Positions 14,886 through 21,813 of a stretch of 22,398 nucleotides of DNA are shown one piece after another (position 1 is the stretch's first letter; each line of letters starts with the position of its first letter). The stretch spans positions 1-22,398 of the forward strand of contig JBOHCT010000044.1 of the NCBI GenBank assembly GCA_050699055.1, in the 5' to 3' direction. A program made the position numbers and the translations under genes. The DNA comes from JBOHCT01 sp050699055. Its GTDB lineage: Bacteria > Actinomycetota > Actinomycetes > Streptosporangiales > JBOHCT01. The notes under the pieces are model-generated. The model saw only the letters and a list, made by a program, of their open reading frames with translations, had not been told where the DNA came from and ran no database searches.

Positions 14886-16225
14886 GCGGGAGCCCAGGCA
14901 ACGACGCGGCTCGCGACGTGACCTCTCCCGTCGACCTCGAGGAGGTCAGGGAGACAGACGCGCTCCTGGATGCGTTGGGATGGCGTCGGTCGGTCTCGGA
15001 GGACGACCCGGCCGTGCATCTCCTCGCCGCACTCGCGACCGACGTCGATGCGTCCGAGGCCGACGAGGGCTCGGAAGTGTCGTGGCATCAGGCCCGCGGG
15101 CGGCGGCAGGCCTCCCGTGCGGTGGTGATGGCCGCCGTCGCGGGCCTCGTCCTTTCCGGTTCCGGCGTGGCGGTCGCCACGGTCGGCGGCCAGGTCTTGG
15201 AACCTGTCCACTCCGCGATCGTGCGGACGCTCTCTCCTCCGGATCACGCCCAGAGCACAGCCCGCCAGGTCCACGACACGCTCCTACACGCCCGCTCCGC
15301 GCTCCACCAGGGACGGCTCGACCAGGCTCAGGCCGCGCTGGCCGACGCTCAGCGGGGCGTCGGCCAGGTACGGGGCAGGCAGGCGGCTTCGCTGGCGCAC
15401 GCGATCGATGGGCTCCAGCTCGAGGTCGCGAGCCAGACTGTCAGCGCACAGTCGATGCAGATGCCCGTACCGCCCGCGGCCACCGGTGTCGGCGATGGGC
15501 AGAACAAGGCTCTGGCACCCGGCCACGGTCCTCCGCCGTCGGCGTCCGGTGGGTCCGCCGGAAGCCAGCAGCTCACGGCGGCGACGGACGCGCCTGGGAC
15601 CGAGTCGGCATCGGCGCCCGGAGACGATACGGGCCCGGTTTCCGCCGACCAGCCCGGTACCGGATCGACCGACGGCTCGTCGGGCACTGGCTCGTCAGGC
15701 ACAGGGACCTCGTCGGGCACAGGGACCTCGACGGGCACAGGGACCTCGACGGGCACAGGGACCTCGACGGGCGACGACGGCGGCTCGAAGCCGCCCCCGG
15801 CCGGCGACGGAGAATCGTCTGGCGGGTCATCGTCCGACGGCGGCTCGTCCTCCACCGGGCCGGGTACTGGCGGCGGCTCGTCGACAGAGGGGTCCCCGGA
15901 GAATGGCGGCCCGGCTCAGGGAGGCGGAGACACGGCGGGAACCGGTACCTCGGGAAGCGACGACCCCGCGGGCTCCCAGACCCAGAGCGCCGACGATACC
16001 GACACGCAGAGAACATCCGGCGACGGCACGCAGAGCGCGCGAAAGCCGCCCCCCGGGTCGCAGCGGCCGCACTCCGCGTCACCCGACAATGCCCCTAGCG
16101 CCGCGAACGGCGTTCGCGGGGGACGTGCCCCGTTCGACGCCGGCAAGGGCGCCGACTTCCCTTCGCGAAAGATGATGCCGTGGGAGTTCGCCGCAGCGTA
16201 CGCGGCCGCGAGCTCGAACGCCTGA
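14882..16225 (+). CDS. rsdA: RsdA-like anti-sigma-D factor, single-pass membrane protein
   Basis: Predicted membrane anti-sigma factor for the preceding sigma factor, 447 aa, start GTG overlapping its stop. The cytoplasmic N-terminus carries VDLEEVRETDALLDALGWR (17-35), matching the SigD-binding segment of M. tuberculosis RsdA, followed by an acidic stretch. One membrane helix spans about 80-102 (AVVMAAVAGLVLSGSGVAVA). Outside the membrane, residues 110-190 are helical and rich in A/Q/R (HARSALHQGRLDQAQAALADAQ). Residues about 200-420 are low-complexity G/S/T/D/P, including a six-residue tandem repeat (GTGTST). The tail ends FPSRKMMPWEFAAAYAAASSNA, which is unlike the rest and may be a functional C-terminal element. 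By analogy the factor is inactivated by regulated proteolysis. The stop is 1 nt from the convergent DUF5319 stop. Confidence 0.85.
   Translation: MSGSPGNDAARDVTSPVDLEEVRETDALLDALGWRRSVSEDDPAVHLLAALATDVDASEADEGSEVSWHQARGRRQASRAVVMAAVAGLVLSGSGVAVATVGGQVLEPVHSAIVRTLSPPDHAQSTARQVHDTLLHARSALHQGRLDQAQAALADAQRGVGQVRGRQAASLAHAIDGLQLEVASQTVSAQSMQMPVPPAATGVGDGQNKALAPGHGPPPSASGGSAGSQQLTAATDAPGTESASAPGDDTGPVSADQPGTGSTDGSSGTGSSGTGTSSGTGTSTGTGTSTGTGTSTGDDGGSKPPPAGDGESSGGSSSDGGSSSTGPGTGGGSSTEGSPENGGPAQGGGDTAGTGTSGSDDPAGSQTQSADDTDTQRTSGDGTQSARKPPPGSQRPHSASPDNAPSAANGVRGGRAPFDAGKGADFPSRKMMPWEFAAAYAAASSNA
15677..15774 (+). repeat. 18-bp tandem repeat inside the anti-sigma gene
   Basis: Four full 18-bp units (15692-15709, 15710-15727, 15728-15745, 15746-15763) plus a diverged 15-nt copy before and a partial copy after. 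The unit reads TCGACGGGCACAGGGACC with small changes and encodes the hexapeptide STGTGT or SGTGT-T. The units are almost identical in DNA, suggesting recent slippage expansion; copy number may vary between strains. Confidence 0.92.
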
Positions 16226-16226
16226 G

Positions 16227-16607
16227 CTATCCGCGCCCTTCCTCGCTGTCGATCACCCCGTCGACGTAACCACGGGCGTACTCCCAGCTCACATAGTCAT
16301 CCGGGTCCGGGCTGTACGCCGGCTCATGGACCCTCGGGTGGCCACGGTCGAGCAGATGGCGCAGGTTGCCATGCAGGAGGCGCCAGCCGATGTAGTGGGT
16401 CTCGCCGCAGTCGGCGCAGTCGATCGCCATCCCCTTGATCCCGAGAGGCTCGAGAAGCGCACGGAACACCTCGAGGTCGGAGATGTCGGCGAGCACGTCC
16501 TGGCGTTCCCGTGGGCTCAGCGGCTCCGCCGTCTCGTCGTCGCGAAAGGCCGCGGCCGGGTCGTGTGGGTCCCCCGCGAACGGGTCATGCGGCGTGTCCT
16601 CGTACAC
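16227..16607 (-). CDS. DUF5319 conserved actinobacterial protein
   Basis: A 126-aa soluble protein of unknown function, the counterpart of M. tuberculosis Rv3412, which also sits between the sigD-rsdA pair and guaB. The N-terminal 25 residues are acidic and His/Asp-rich (YEDTPHDPFAGDPHDPAA). The central part is LSPRERQDVLADISDLEVFRALLEPLGIKG. Then comes a possible metal-binding or redox motif C64-ADC67-GETH71, followed by WRLLHGNLRHLLDRG, and the C-terminus ends in VSWEYARGYVDGVID. The start is GTG at 16607; a GGAG is only 2 nt away, too close for normal use, while TACCTT ends 6 nt upstream, so a leaderless transcript is likely. It converges on the anti-sigma gene with a 1-nt gap and is divergent from guaB. 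Confidence 0.88.
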   Translation of the reverse strand: MYEDTPHDPFAGDPHDPAAAFRDDETAEPLSPRERQDVLADISDLEVFRALLEPLGIKGMAIDCADCGETHYIGWRLLHGNLRHLLDRGHPRVHEPAYSPDPDDYVSWEYARGYVDGVIDSEEGRG

Positions 16608-16613
16608 CGCTCC

Positions 16614-16619
16614 AAGGTA
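16614..16619 (-). promoter_or_regulatory. Putative -10 box (leaderless) of the DUF5319 gene
   Basis: On the minus strand TACCTT fits TANNNT and lies 6 nt before the GTG start. No -35 consensus is seen. The 127-nt gap 16608-16734 must hold this promoter and the divergent guaB promoter. Confidence 0.45.
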
Positions 16620-16687
16620 ACGCCATCAGGGCCATGGTTTCTGCCCCCGCGCGGGGTGATCCTTCCGCGACTGTGGCGTCGGCTGGC

Positions 16688-16693
16688 TAGCAT
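16688..16693 (+). promoter_or_regulatory. Putative -10 box of guaB
   Basis: TAGCAT fits TANNNT and would start transcription near 16700, leaving a leader of about 35 nt. A short AGGG (16722-16725) with 9-nt spacing to the ATG may be the ribosome-binding site. No convincing -35 was found. Confidence 0.4.
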
Positions 16694-16734
16694 GAGACCT
16701 GCGCAGACGACCGGAAGGTGCAGGGCCAGAGAAC

Positions 16735-18261
16735 ATGTCCGAGAGTTCCGTTCCCTCCTCCTTCGGCCGGCTCGGCCTGACCTTCGACGACGTTCTCCTG
16801 CTGCCGGCGGAGTCCGACGTCATACCGAGCGAGGCCGACACGACGACGCCTGTCTCCCGCGGCGTCAACGTGCGTGTGCCGTTGCTCTCGTCCGCGATGG
16901 ACACCGTCACGGAAGCGCGGATGGCCATCGCGATGGCGCGCCAGGGTGGGCTCGGCGTCCTCCACCGCAACCTGTCCACCGAGGAGCAGGTCCAGCAGGT
17001 CGACCTGGTCAAACGATCCGAAGCGGGGATGGTCACCAACCCCGTCACCTGCGCACCGGACGCGACCCTTGCCGAGGTCGACCGGCTCTGCGCGCGTTAC
17101 CGCATCTCCGGCGTACCGGTCACCGACGACGGTGGTGTGCTCGTCGGCATCGTCACGAATCGCGACATCCGCTTCGAGACCGATGTCACGCGTACCGTCC
17201 GCGAGGTCATGACCCGCATGCCGCTCGTGACGGCCCCCGACGGCGTCGACCCGGACGAGGCGCTCAGGCTGCTGCGTACGCACAAGGTGGAGAAGCTTCC
17301 GCTCGTCGACGCCGCCGGCCGGCTGCGCGGGCTCATCACGGTGAAGGACTTCGCCAAGCGCGATCGCTATCCCCTGGCGACGAAGGACGCCGATGGCAGG
17401 CTCGCGGTCGGCGCGGCCGTCGGGGTTGGCGACAAGGGGTACAAGCGAGCCCGCGCCCTTATCGACGCCGGGACGGACATCATCGTGGTGGATACCGCGC
17501 ACGGCCACTCCCGGGCGGTCGTCGACCTCGTCCGGCGACTCAAAGGCGACACAGCCGGCGCTGGCGGTACGGCCGGTTCTGGCGGCGCCGACATCATCGT
17601 GGGCAACGTCGCCACCCGTGAGGGCACTCAGGCCCTCGTCGACGCGGGCGCCGACGGCGTGAAAGTCGGCGTCGGACCCGGATCGATCTGCACGACCAGG
17701 GTCGTGGCGGGCGTCGGAGTCCCTCAGGTCACCGCGATCCACGAGGCCGCGCGCGTATGCCGACCCGCGGGGGTCCCGGTCATCGCCGATGGCGGGGTGC
17801 AGTATTCCGGCGACATCGCCAAGGCGCTCGCGGTCGGCGCTGACGCCGTCATGCTCGGCAGCCTGCTCGCGGGCGTGGAGGAGAGCCCGGGCGAGCTCGT
17901 CTACGCGAACGGCAAACAGTACAAGTCCTACCGCGGCATGGGCTCGCTGCCCGCGATGCGCGGCCGGCCCGGTGGGGAGTCGTACTCACGCGACCGTTAC
18001 TTCCAGGACGACGTGCTGTCCGAGGACAGGCTCGTCCCCCAGGGCATCGAGGGTCGGGTGCCGTATCGTGGCCCGCTCGAGGCCGTCGCCCATCAGCTGG
18101 TCGGGGGGCTGCGCGCGGCCATGGGGTACTGCGGCGCGCGTACGGTCGACGAGCTGCGGGCGAACGCCCGCTTCGTCCGCGTCACCCCCGCTGGCCTGAA
18201 GGAGAGCCACCCGCACGACATTCAGATGACCTCCGAGGCTCCCAACTACCGGCCCGGATAG
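16735..18261 (+). CDS. guaB: IMP dehydrogenase (with CBS domains)
   Basis: Oxidises IMP to XMP with NAD+, the rate-limiting step of GMP synthesis; 508 aa. The TIM barrel begins FGRLGLTFDDVLLLPAESDVIP and VPLLSSAMDTVTEARMAIAMARQGGLGVLHRN. Two CBS domains occupy about 95-215 (for example YRISGVPVTDDGGVLVGIVTNRD and LITVKDFAKRDRYPLATKD). The catalytic loop is GPGSICTTR with nucleophile C319, followed by IADGGVQYSGDIAKALAVGADAVMLGSLLAG, the YRGMGSLPAM loop and the mobile flap ending in SRDRYFQDD, with QGIEGRVPYRG supplying the catalytic arginine region. A Gly/Ala-rich run at 271-284 (GDTAGAGGTAGSGG) replaces the shorter loop usual before IIVGNVATREG. Followed after 46 nt by guaB3, so guaB-guaB3-guaA probably form one operon. 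Confidence 0.97.
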   Translation: MSESSVPSSFGRLGLTFDDVLLLPAESDVIPSEADTTTPVSRGVNVRVPLLSSAMDTVTEARMAIAMARQGGLGVLHRNLSTEEQVQQVDLVKRSEAGMVTNPVTCAPDATLAEVDRLCARYRISGVPVTDDGGVLVGIVTNRDIRFETDVTRTVREVMTRMPLVTAPDGVDPDEALRLLRTHKVEKLPLVDAAGRLRGLITVKDFAKRDRYPLATKDADGRLAVGAAVGVGDKGYKRARALIDAGTDIIVVDTAHGHSRAVVDLVRRLKGDTAGAGGTAGSGGADIIVGNVATREGTQALVDAGADGVKVGVGPGSICTTRVVAGVGVPQVTAIHEAARVCRPAGVPVIADGGVQYSGDIAKALAVGADAVMLGSLLAGVEESPGELVYANGKQYKSYRGMGSLPAMRGRPGGESYSRDRYFQDDVLSEDRLVPQGIEGRVPYRGPLEAVAHQLVGGLRAAMGYCGARTVDELRANARFVRVTPAGLKESHPHDIQMTSEAPNYRPG

Positions 18262-18307
18262 CCTGGACGCCCGCGCGGGGGAGAGGGAGCAAGAGAGGAG
18301 GTAGTCC

Positions 18308-19414
18308 GTGGCTGAGGTCGAGATCGGTCGGGGGAAGGCGGGACGGTGCGCCTACGGTTTCGAGGATGTCGCCATCGTGCCTTCCCGGCGCACCCGCGAC
18401 CCCGAGGAGGTGTCGACGGCCTGGCAGCTCGACGCGTACCGCTTCGACCTGCCCCTCCTCGTGCCCCCGATGGACAGCGTGGTCTCCCCACGAACCGCCA
18501 TCGAGATCGGCGGCCTGGGCGGACTCGCCGTGCTCGACCTCGAAGGCCTCTGGACGCGGTACGAAGACCCCGAGCCGTTGCTGGAGGAGGTCGTCGCGCT
18601 CGACGAGAAAGGCGCGACGACCCGGCTGCAGCAGATCTACGCCGAGCCGGTCAAGGAGGACCTGATCGGCCGCCGGATCGAGGAGGTCCGTGAGGCCGGG
18701 ATGACGACCGCCGGTGCCCTGTCGCCGCAGCGCACCGTCGCGTACTACAAGGCGGTCCTCGACGCTGGCGTGGACCTGTTCGTGATCCGCGGCACCACTG
18801 TCTCGGCGGAGCACGTCGCGACGCGGCGTGAGCCGCTCAACCTCAAACAGTTCATCTACGATCTCGACGTGCCTGTGGTCGTCGGCGGCTGCGCGACGTA
18901 CCAGGGCGCGCTGCACCTGATGCGGACGGGCGCGGCCGGCGTCCTCGTGGGCTTCGGCGGAGGGTCGTCGCAGACCAGCCGCGACGTCCTTGGGGTGGCG
19001 GTTCCCATGGCCACGGCGGTGGCCGACGTCGCCGCCGCCCGACGCGACTACCTCGACGAGTCCGGGGGACGCTACGTCCACGTCATCGCGGACGGAGGCA
19101 TGTCCGGCAGCGGCGACGTCGCCAAGGCTCTCGCCTGCGGCGCCGACGCGGTCATGGTCGGTTCGCCGCTGGCCCGAGCCACCGAGGCGCCCGGCCGCGG
19201 CTGCCACTGGGGCCGGGAGGCCCACCACCCCTACCTCCCTCGGGGCGTTCGCGTGCACGTGGGCACGACCGGGTCTCTGCGCGAGATTCTTCTGGGCCCC
19301 TCGACCAGTCCCGATGGTTCGATGAACCTCATGGGTGCGCTGCGGCGGGCCATCGCGACGGCCGGATACTCGAACCTGAAGGAGTTCCAGCGGGTGGAGG
19401 TCGTCGTCTCGTGA
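18308..19414 (+). CDS. guaB3: GuaB3 family IMP dehydrogenase-related protein
   Basis: A 368-aa IMPDH/GMP-reductase superfamily protein without CBS domains, the counterpart of M. tuberculosis Rv3410c, which lies directly downstream of guaB2. The barrel begins RCAYGFEDVAIVPSRRTRDPEEVSTAW and PLLVPPMDSVVSPRTAIEIGGLGGLAVLD. Where IMPDH has the catalytic-cysteine loop, this protein has G215-FGGGSSQTSRDVLG, with no cysteine. Phosphate-binding IADGGMSGSGDVAKALACGADAVMVGSPLA is retained. The C-terminus LMGALRRAIATAGYSNLKEFQ is typical of this subfamily. The GTG at 18308 has AGGAGG at 18296-18301 with 6-nt spacing. The stop overlaps the guaA GTG (GTGA). As far as I know, the biochemical role of the actinobacterial form is not established, so the IMP dehydrogenase name should not be taken as an activity. 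Confidence 0.93.
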   Translation: MAEVEIGRGKAGRCAYGFEDVAIVPSRRTRDPEEVSTAWQLDAYRFDLPLLVPPMDSVVSPRTAIEIGGLGGLAVLDLEGLWTRYEDPEPLLEEVVALDEKGATTRLQQIYAEPVKEDLIGRRIEEVREAGMTTAGALSPQRTVAYYKAVLDAGVDLFVIRGTTVSAEHVATRREPLNLKQFIYDLDVPVVVGGCATYQGALHLMRTGAAGVLVGFGGGSSQTSRDVLGVAVPMATAVADVAAARRDYLDESGGRYVHVIADGGMSGSGDVAKALACGADAVMVGSPLARATEAPGRGCHWGREAHHPYLPRGVRVHVGTTGSLREILLGPSTSPDGSMNLMGALRRAIATAGYSNLKEFQRVEVVVS

Positions 19415-21024
19415 CCAGCACCGACGTGGACACAGGCATGGACACAGGCATGGACACAGGCAGGGGCACGGACACGGTCCTCGTCGTCGACTACGGCGCG
19501 CAGTACGCCCAGCTGATCGCGCGCCGGGTCCGCGAGTGCCGGGTCTACAGCGAGGTCGTGCCGTCAACCCTGAGCGTGGCCGAGATACTCGCCAGGCGAC
19601 CGAAGGCGATCATCCTGTCCGGCGGCCCGGCCTCCGTCTATGCCGCGGGCGCGCCGATCGCGCCGGCCGCGCTGTTCGAGACCGGCGTGCCGACGCTCGG
19701 CATCTGCTACGGCTTCCAGGCGATGGCCGACGCGTTGGGTGGGCAGGTCGCGCGGACGAGCGTGCGGGAGTACGGCAGCACCCCCCTCACCCTGACCGAC
19801 CCCGGGCTGCTGCTCGACGGGCTGCCCCGTGAGCAGGTCGTATGGATGTCGCACGGGGACGCGTGCGTGAGCGCCCCGCCGGGGTTCAGCGTGACCGCGC
19901 GTACAGGAGCGACCGCGGTCGCGGCCATCGAGGACACCGCGCGCGGCCTGTACGGCGTGCAGTTCCATCCTGAGGTGATGCATACCGACCACGGCATGGC
20001 GGTTCTGCGGCGATTCCTCTACGACGCCGCGGGGTGCCGTCCGACCTGGACGACGGCGAACGTCGTCGACGAGACCGTCGCGGCTGTCCGGCGGCTGGTC
20101 GGCGGCAAGCGGGTGATCGCCGGCCTTTCCGGGGGCGTCGACTCCGCCGTCGCGGCCGCGCTCGTCCAGCGTGCGGTCGGCGATCAGCTCACGTGCGTTT
20201 TCGTCGACCACGGGCTGTTGCGTAAGGGCGAGGCGGAGCAGGTCGAGAAGGACTTCGTCGCCTCGACAGGTGTGTCGCTGCGTACTGTCGACGCCGCGGG
20301 TACCTTTCTCTCGGCGCTCGCCGGTGTCACAGACCCGGAGACCAAGCGCAAGATCATCGGCCGGGAGTTCATTCGTGCTTTCGAGGGGGCGGCGCGGGAT
20401 GTCAGGGCGGAGGCCGGCGCTGGCGGCGAGTCGGTGGCGTTCCTCGTCCAAGGAACGCTGTACCCCGACGTCGTCGAGTCCGGCGACAGTGCCGGTACGG
20501 CGACGATCAAGTCTCACCACAATGTCGGCGGCCTCCCCGATGACCTTGGCTTTGGGCTGGTCGAGCCGCTCCGTAGCCTGTTCAAGGACGAGGTCCGGCG
20601 GGTAGGGGAGGAGCTCGGGCTGCCGCCCCACATCGTCTGGCGAGAGCCGTTCCCTGGGCCCGGGCTCGGGGTCCGGGTCATCGGCGAGGTCACTCGCGAG
20701 CGGCTCGCCGTGCTGCGTGCGGTCGACGCGATCGTCCGGGAGGAGCTGACCCGAGCCGGCCTCGATCGCGAGGTCTGGCAGTGTCCCGTGGTGCTGCTCG
20801 GCGACGTGCGATCGGTGGGCGTGCAGGGCGACGGGCGCACGTACGGCTTCCCCGTCGTGCTGCGGCCGGTCACCAGCGAGGACGCGATGACCGCCGACTG
20901 GGCACGTTTGCCTTACGACGTGCTGGCCCGGATCTCGGGCAGAATCACCGGCGAGGTGCAGGAGGCCACCCGAGTGGTGCTCGATGTCACGAGCAAGCCC
21001 CCGGCGACGATCGAGTGGGAGTGA
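19411..21024 (+). CDS. guaA: GMP synthase (glutamine-hydrolysing)
   Basis: Converts XMP to GMP using ATP and glutamine ammonia; 537 aa. The class I glutaminase domain has C99 in GICYGFQAMA and H186/E188 in FHPEV. The ATP pyrophosphatase domain has the P-loop S240-GGVDS, followed by VFVDHGLLRKGEAEQV and YPDVVESGD, then HHNVGGLPDDLGFGLVEPLRSLFKDEVR. The dimerisation domain has REPFPGPGLGVRVIGEVT and ends DVTSKPPATIEWE. The GTG overlaps the guaB3 stop and has GGAGG 10 nt upstream (19396-19400). The first 20 residues are a tandem DTGM repeat ahead of the family start at VLVVDYGAQYAQLIARRVRE, and ATGs at 19438 and 19450 are alternative starts. Its last 38 nt overlap the 3' end of the convergent methyltransferase frame. 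Confidence 0.97.
   Translation: MTSTDVDTGMDTGMDTGRGTDTVLVVDYGAQYAQLIARRVRECRVYSEVVPSTLSVAEILARRPKAIILSGGPASVYAAGAPIAPAALFETGVPTLGICYGFQAMADALGGQVARTSVREYGSTPLTLTDPGLLLDGLPREQVVWMSHGDACVSAPPGFSVTARTGATAVAAIEDTARGLYGVQFHPEVMHTDHGMAVLRRFLYDAAGCRPTWTTANVVDETVAAVRRLVGGKRVIAGLSGGVDSAVAAALVQRAVGDQLTCVFVDHGLLRKGEAEQVEKDFVASTGVSLRTVDAAGTFLSALAGVTDPETKRKIIGREFIRAFEGAARDVRAEAGAGGESVAFLVQGTLYPDVVESGDSAGTATIKSHHNVGGLPDDLGFGLVEPLRSLFKDEVRRVGEELGLPPHIVWREPFPGPGLGVRVIGEVTRERLAVLRAVDAIVREELTRAGLDREVWQCPVVLLGDVRSVGVQGDGRTYGFPVVLRPVTSEDAMTADWARLPYDVLARISGRITGEVQEATRVVLDVTSKPPATIEWE
19427..19462 (+). repeat. Three perfect 12-bp tandem repeats at the guaA 5' end
   Basis: TGGACACAGGCA occurs three times in a row (19427-19438, 19439-19450, 19451-19462). 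It encodes the DTGM repeat and creates two in-frame ATG codons. This part precedes the conserved GuaA domain and is probably dispensable for catalysis. Confidence 0.95.
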
Positions 21025-21742
21025 CAGCCGGGGTCGCTACTTTCTGGAGCGACTCAGGTGGCTCGGTTCGTGCTGAGGTGACCGCCACGGTGGTGTAGGG
21101 CATCGTGAAGCTGCCGCCGATCGTGTCGATGGCGGCCCCGACGCCCTCGAGGACTTTCGTCAGCTTGTCTTGCGGGAGCCGGGTGAGGGGGCCCTGGGTG
21201 GGCAGCAGGTCCAGCCACTCGTCCCGGGTGTAGGAGTGTTCCCAGTCGAATCGCCACTGCTCCGGGTCGCTGAACCCGCCTGCCTCCCGGATTCCGTCGG
21301 CGAACGTGGTGAACATCTCCTGGTACACGTCCAGGGCCGGTCTCGTCGCCGCCTGGGAGTTGAACGGCGAGTCGGGCACCACCCGCCCGGCGACGACCGC
21401 GTCGAATGCCCGGCCTGCGGGGTCCCAGGCTTCGAACGTCGTCACCTCGACCTCGACGCCGCTACGCCGCGCGAACTCGGCCATCCGCGCGTCGGGATCG
21501 ACGCCGAGCACCGTGCAGCCGGCCGCCTGGAACTGACGCGCTGCGATGCCGGTGCCGCAGCCGACGTCGAGGACGTCGGGCCCGGGGCTGGCGGTGACGA
21601 TCCGGTCCACCAGGGGATCGGGGTAGCGGGGCCTGGCTCGGTCGTAGCGTTCGGCGTCCGTGCCGAACGACTCGGCGATCTCCCGGGCTTGATGCGGCTC
21701 GCGTTCGGAGGAAGGTGCTCGCTCCGACGGTACCGTGGGCAT
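20987..21742 (-). CDS. Class I SAM-dependent methyltransferase, apparently with an internal deletion
   Basis: 251 aa from the ATG at 21742. The N-terminal half is a normal AdoMet-binding fold: FGTDAERYDRARPRYP, motif I D59-VGCGTG, then VLGVDPD (79-84) and FDAVVAG (113-119). Right after VVAG the sequence continues RVVPDSPFNSQAATRPALD, followed by the family's C-terminal FSDPEQWRFDWEHSYTRDEWLDLLPT and GAAIDTIGGSFTMPYTTVAV. From memory of homologues, about 45-50 residues (the WHWVDP and LRPGGRLAVFW strands) are missing at residue 119/120, base 21385/21386, without a frameshift. The last 25 residues (after TSART) look like read-through into the guaA 3' end. TACAGT stands 6 nt before the ATG, suggesting leaderless expression; the frame could also extend to a TTG at 21778, but that crosses the operator array. 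Activity is doubtful. Confidence 0.78.
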   Translation of the reverse strand: MPTVPSERAPSSEREPHQAREIAESFGTDAERYDRARPRYPDPLVDRIVTASPGPDVLDVGCGTGIAARQFQAAGCTVLGVDPDARMAEFARRSGVEVEVTTFEAWDPAGRAFDAVVAGRVVPDSPFNSQAATRPALDVYQEMFTTFADGIREAGGFSDPEQWRFDWEHSYTRDEWLDLLPTQGPLTRLPQDKLTKVLEGVGAAIDTIGGSFTMPYTTVAVTSARTEPPESLQKVATPAVTPTRSSPGACS

Positions 21743-21772
21743 GTGCCCACTGTAAGTGGGCAGACGCCCACT
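21735..21772. promoter_or_regulatory. Array of four GTGGGC/GCCCAC half-sites, candidate TetR operator
   Basis: GTGGGC-N4-GCCCAC occurs twice, at 21735-21750 and 21756-21771, exactly 21 bp apart. Between them the inner half-sites form a longer palindrome, TGCCCACT-GTA-AGTGGGCA (21744-21762), with 8-bp arms. The array lies between a methyltransferase and a divergent TetR-family gene and covers the methyltransferase start and its likely -10 (TACAGT, minus strand). This is the standard position for an autoregulating TetR repressor. Confidence 0.75.
21749..21754 (-). promoter_or_regulatory. Putative -10 box (leaderless) of the methyltransferase gene
   Basis: On the minus strand TACAGT fits TANNNT and is 6 nt from the ATG at 21742. 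It lies in the centre of the 8-bp-arm palindrome, so a repressor bound there would directly block the promoter. Confidence 0.5.
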
Positions 21773-21813
21773 CGTCAATCGGGACAGGCCGTGCGGGAAG
21801 GAGGATGCCCGGC

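Noticed and set aside
15677..15774. CRISPR array
   Set aside because: The repeats are 18-bp tandem units without spacers, in frame within a Gly/Ser/Thr-rich protein region.
14836..16098. Second plus-strand frame overlapping the anti-sigma gene
   Set aside because: Arg/Gly-rich composition and its repeat are only frame-shifted readings of the 18-bp repeat; the GTGA-coupled frame at 14882 has the sigma-binding and membrane segments.
18182..20631. Long minus-strand frames opposite guaB3 and guaA
   Set aside because: Both plus-strand genes are conserved along their whole length; the opposite frames have no domain and no ribosome-binding site.
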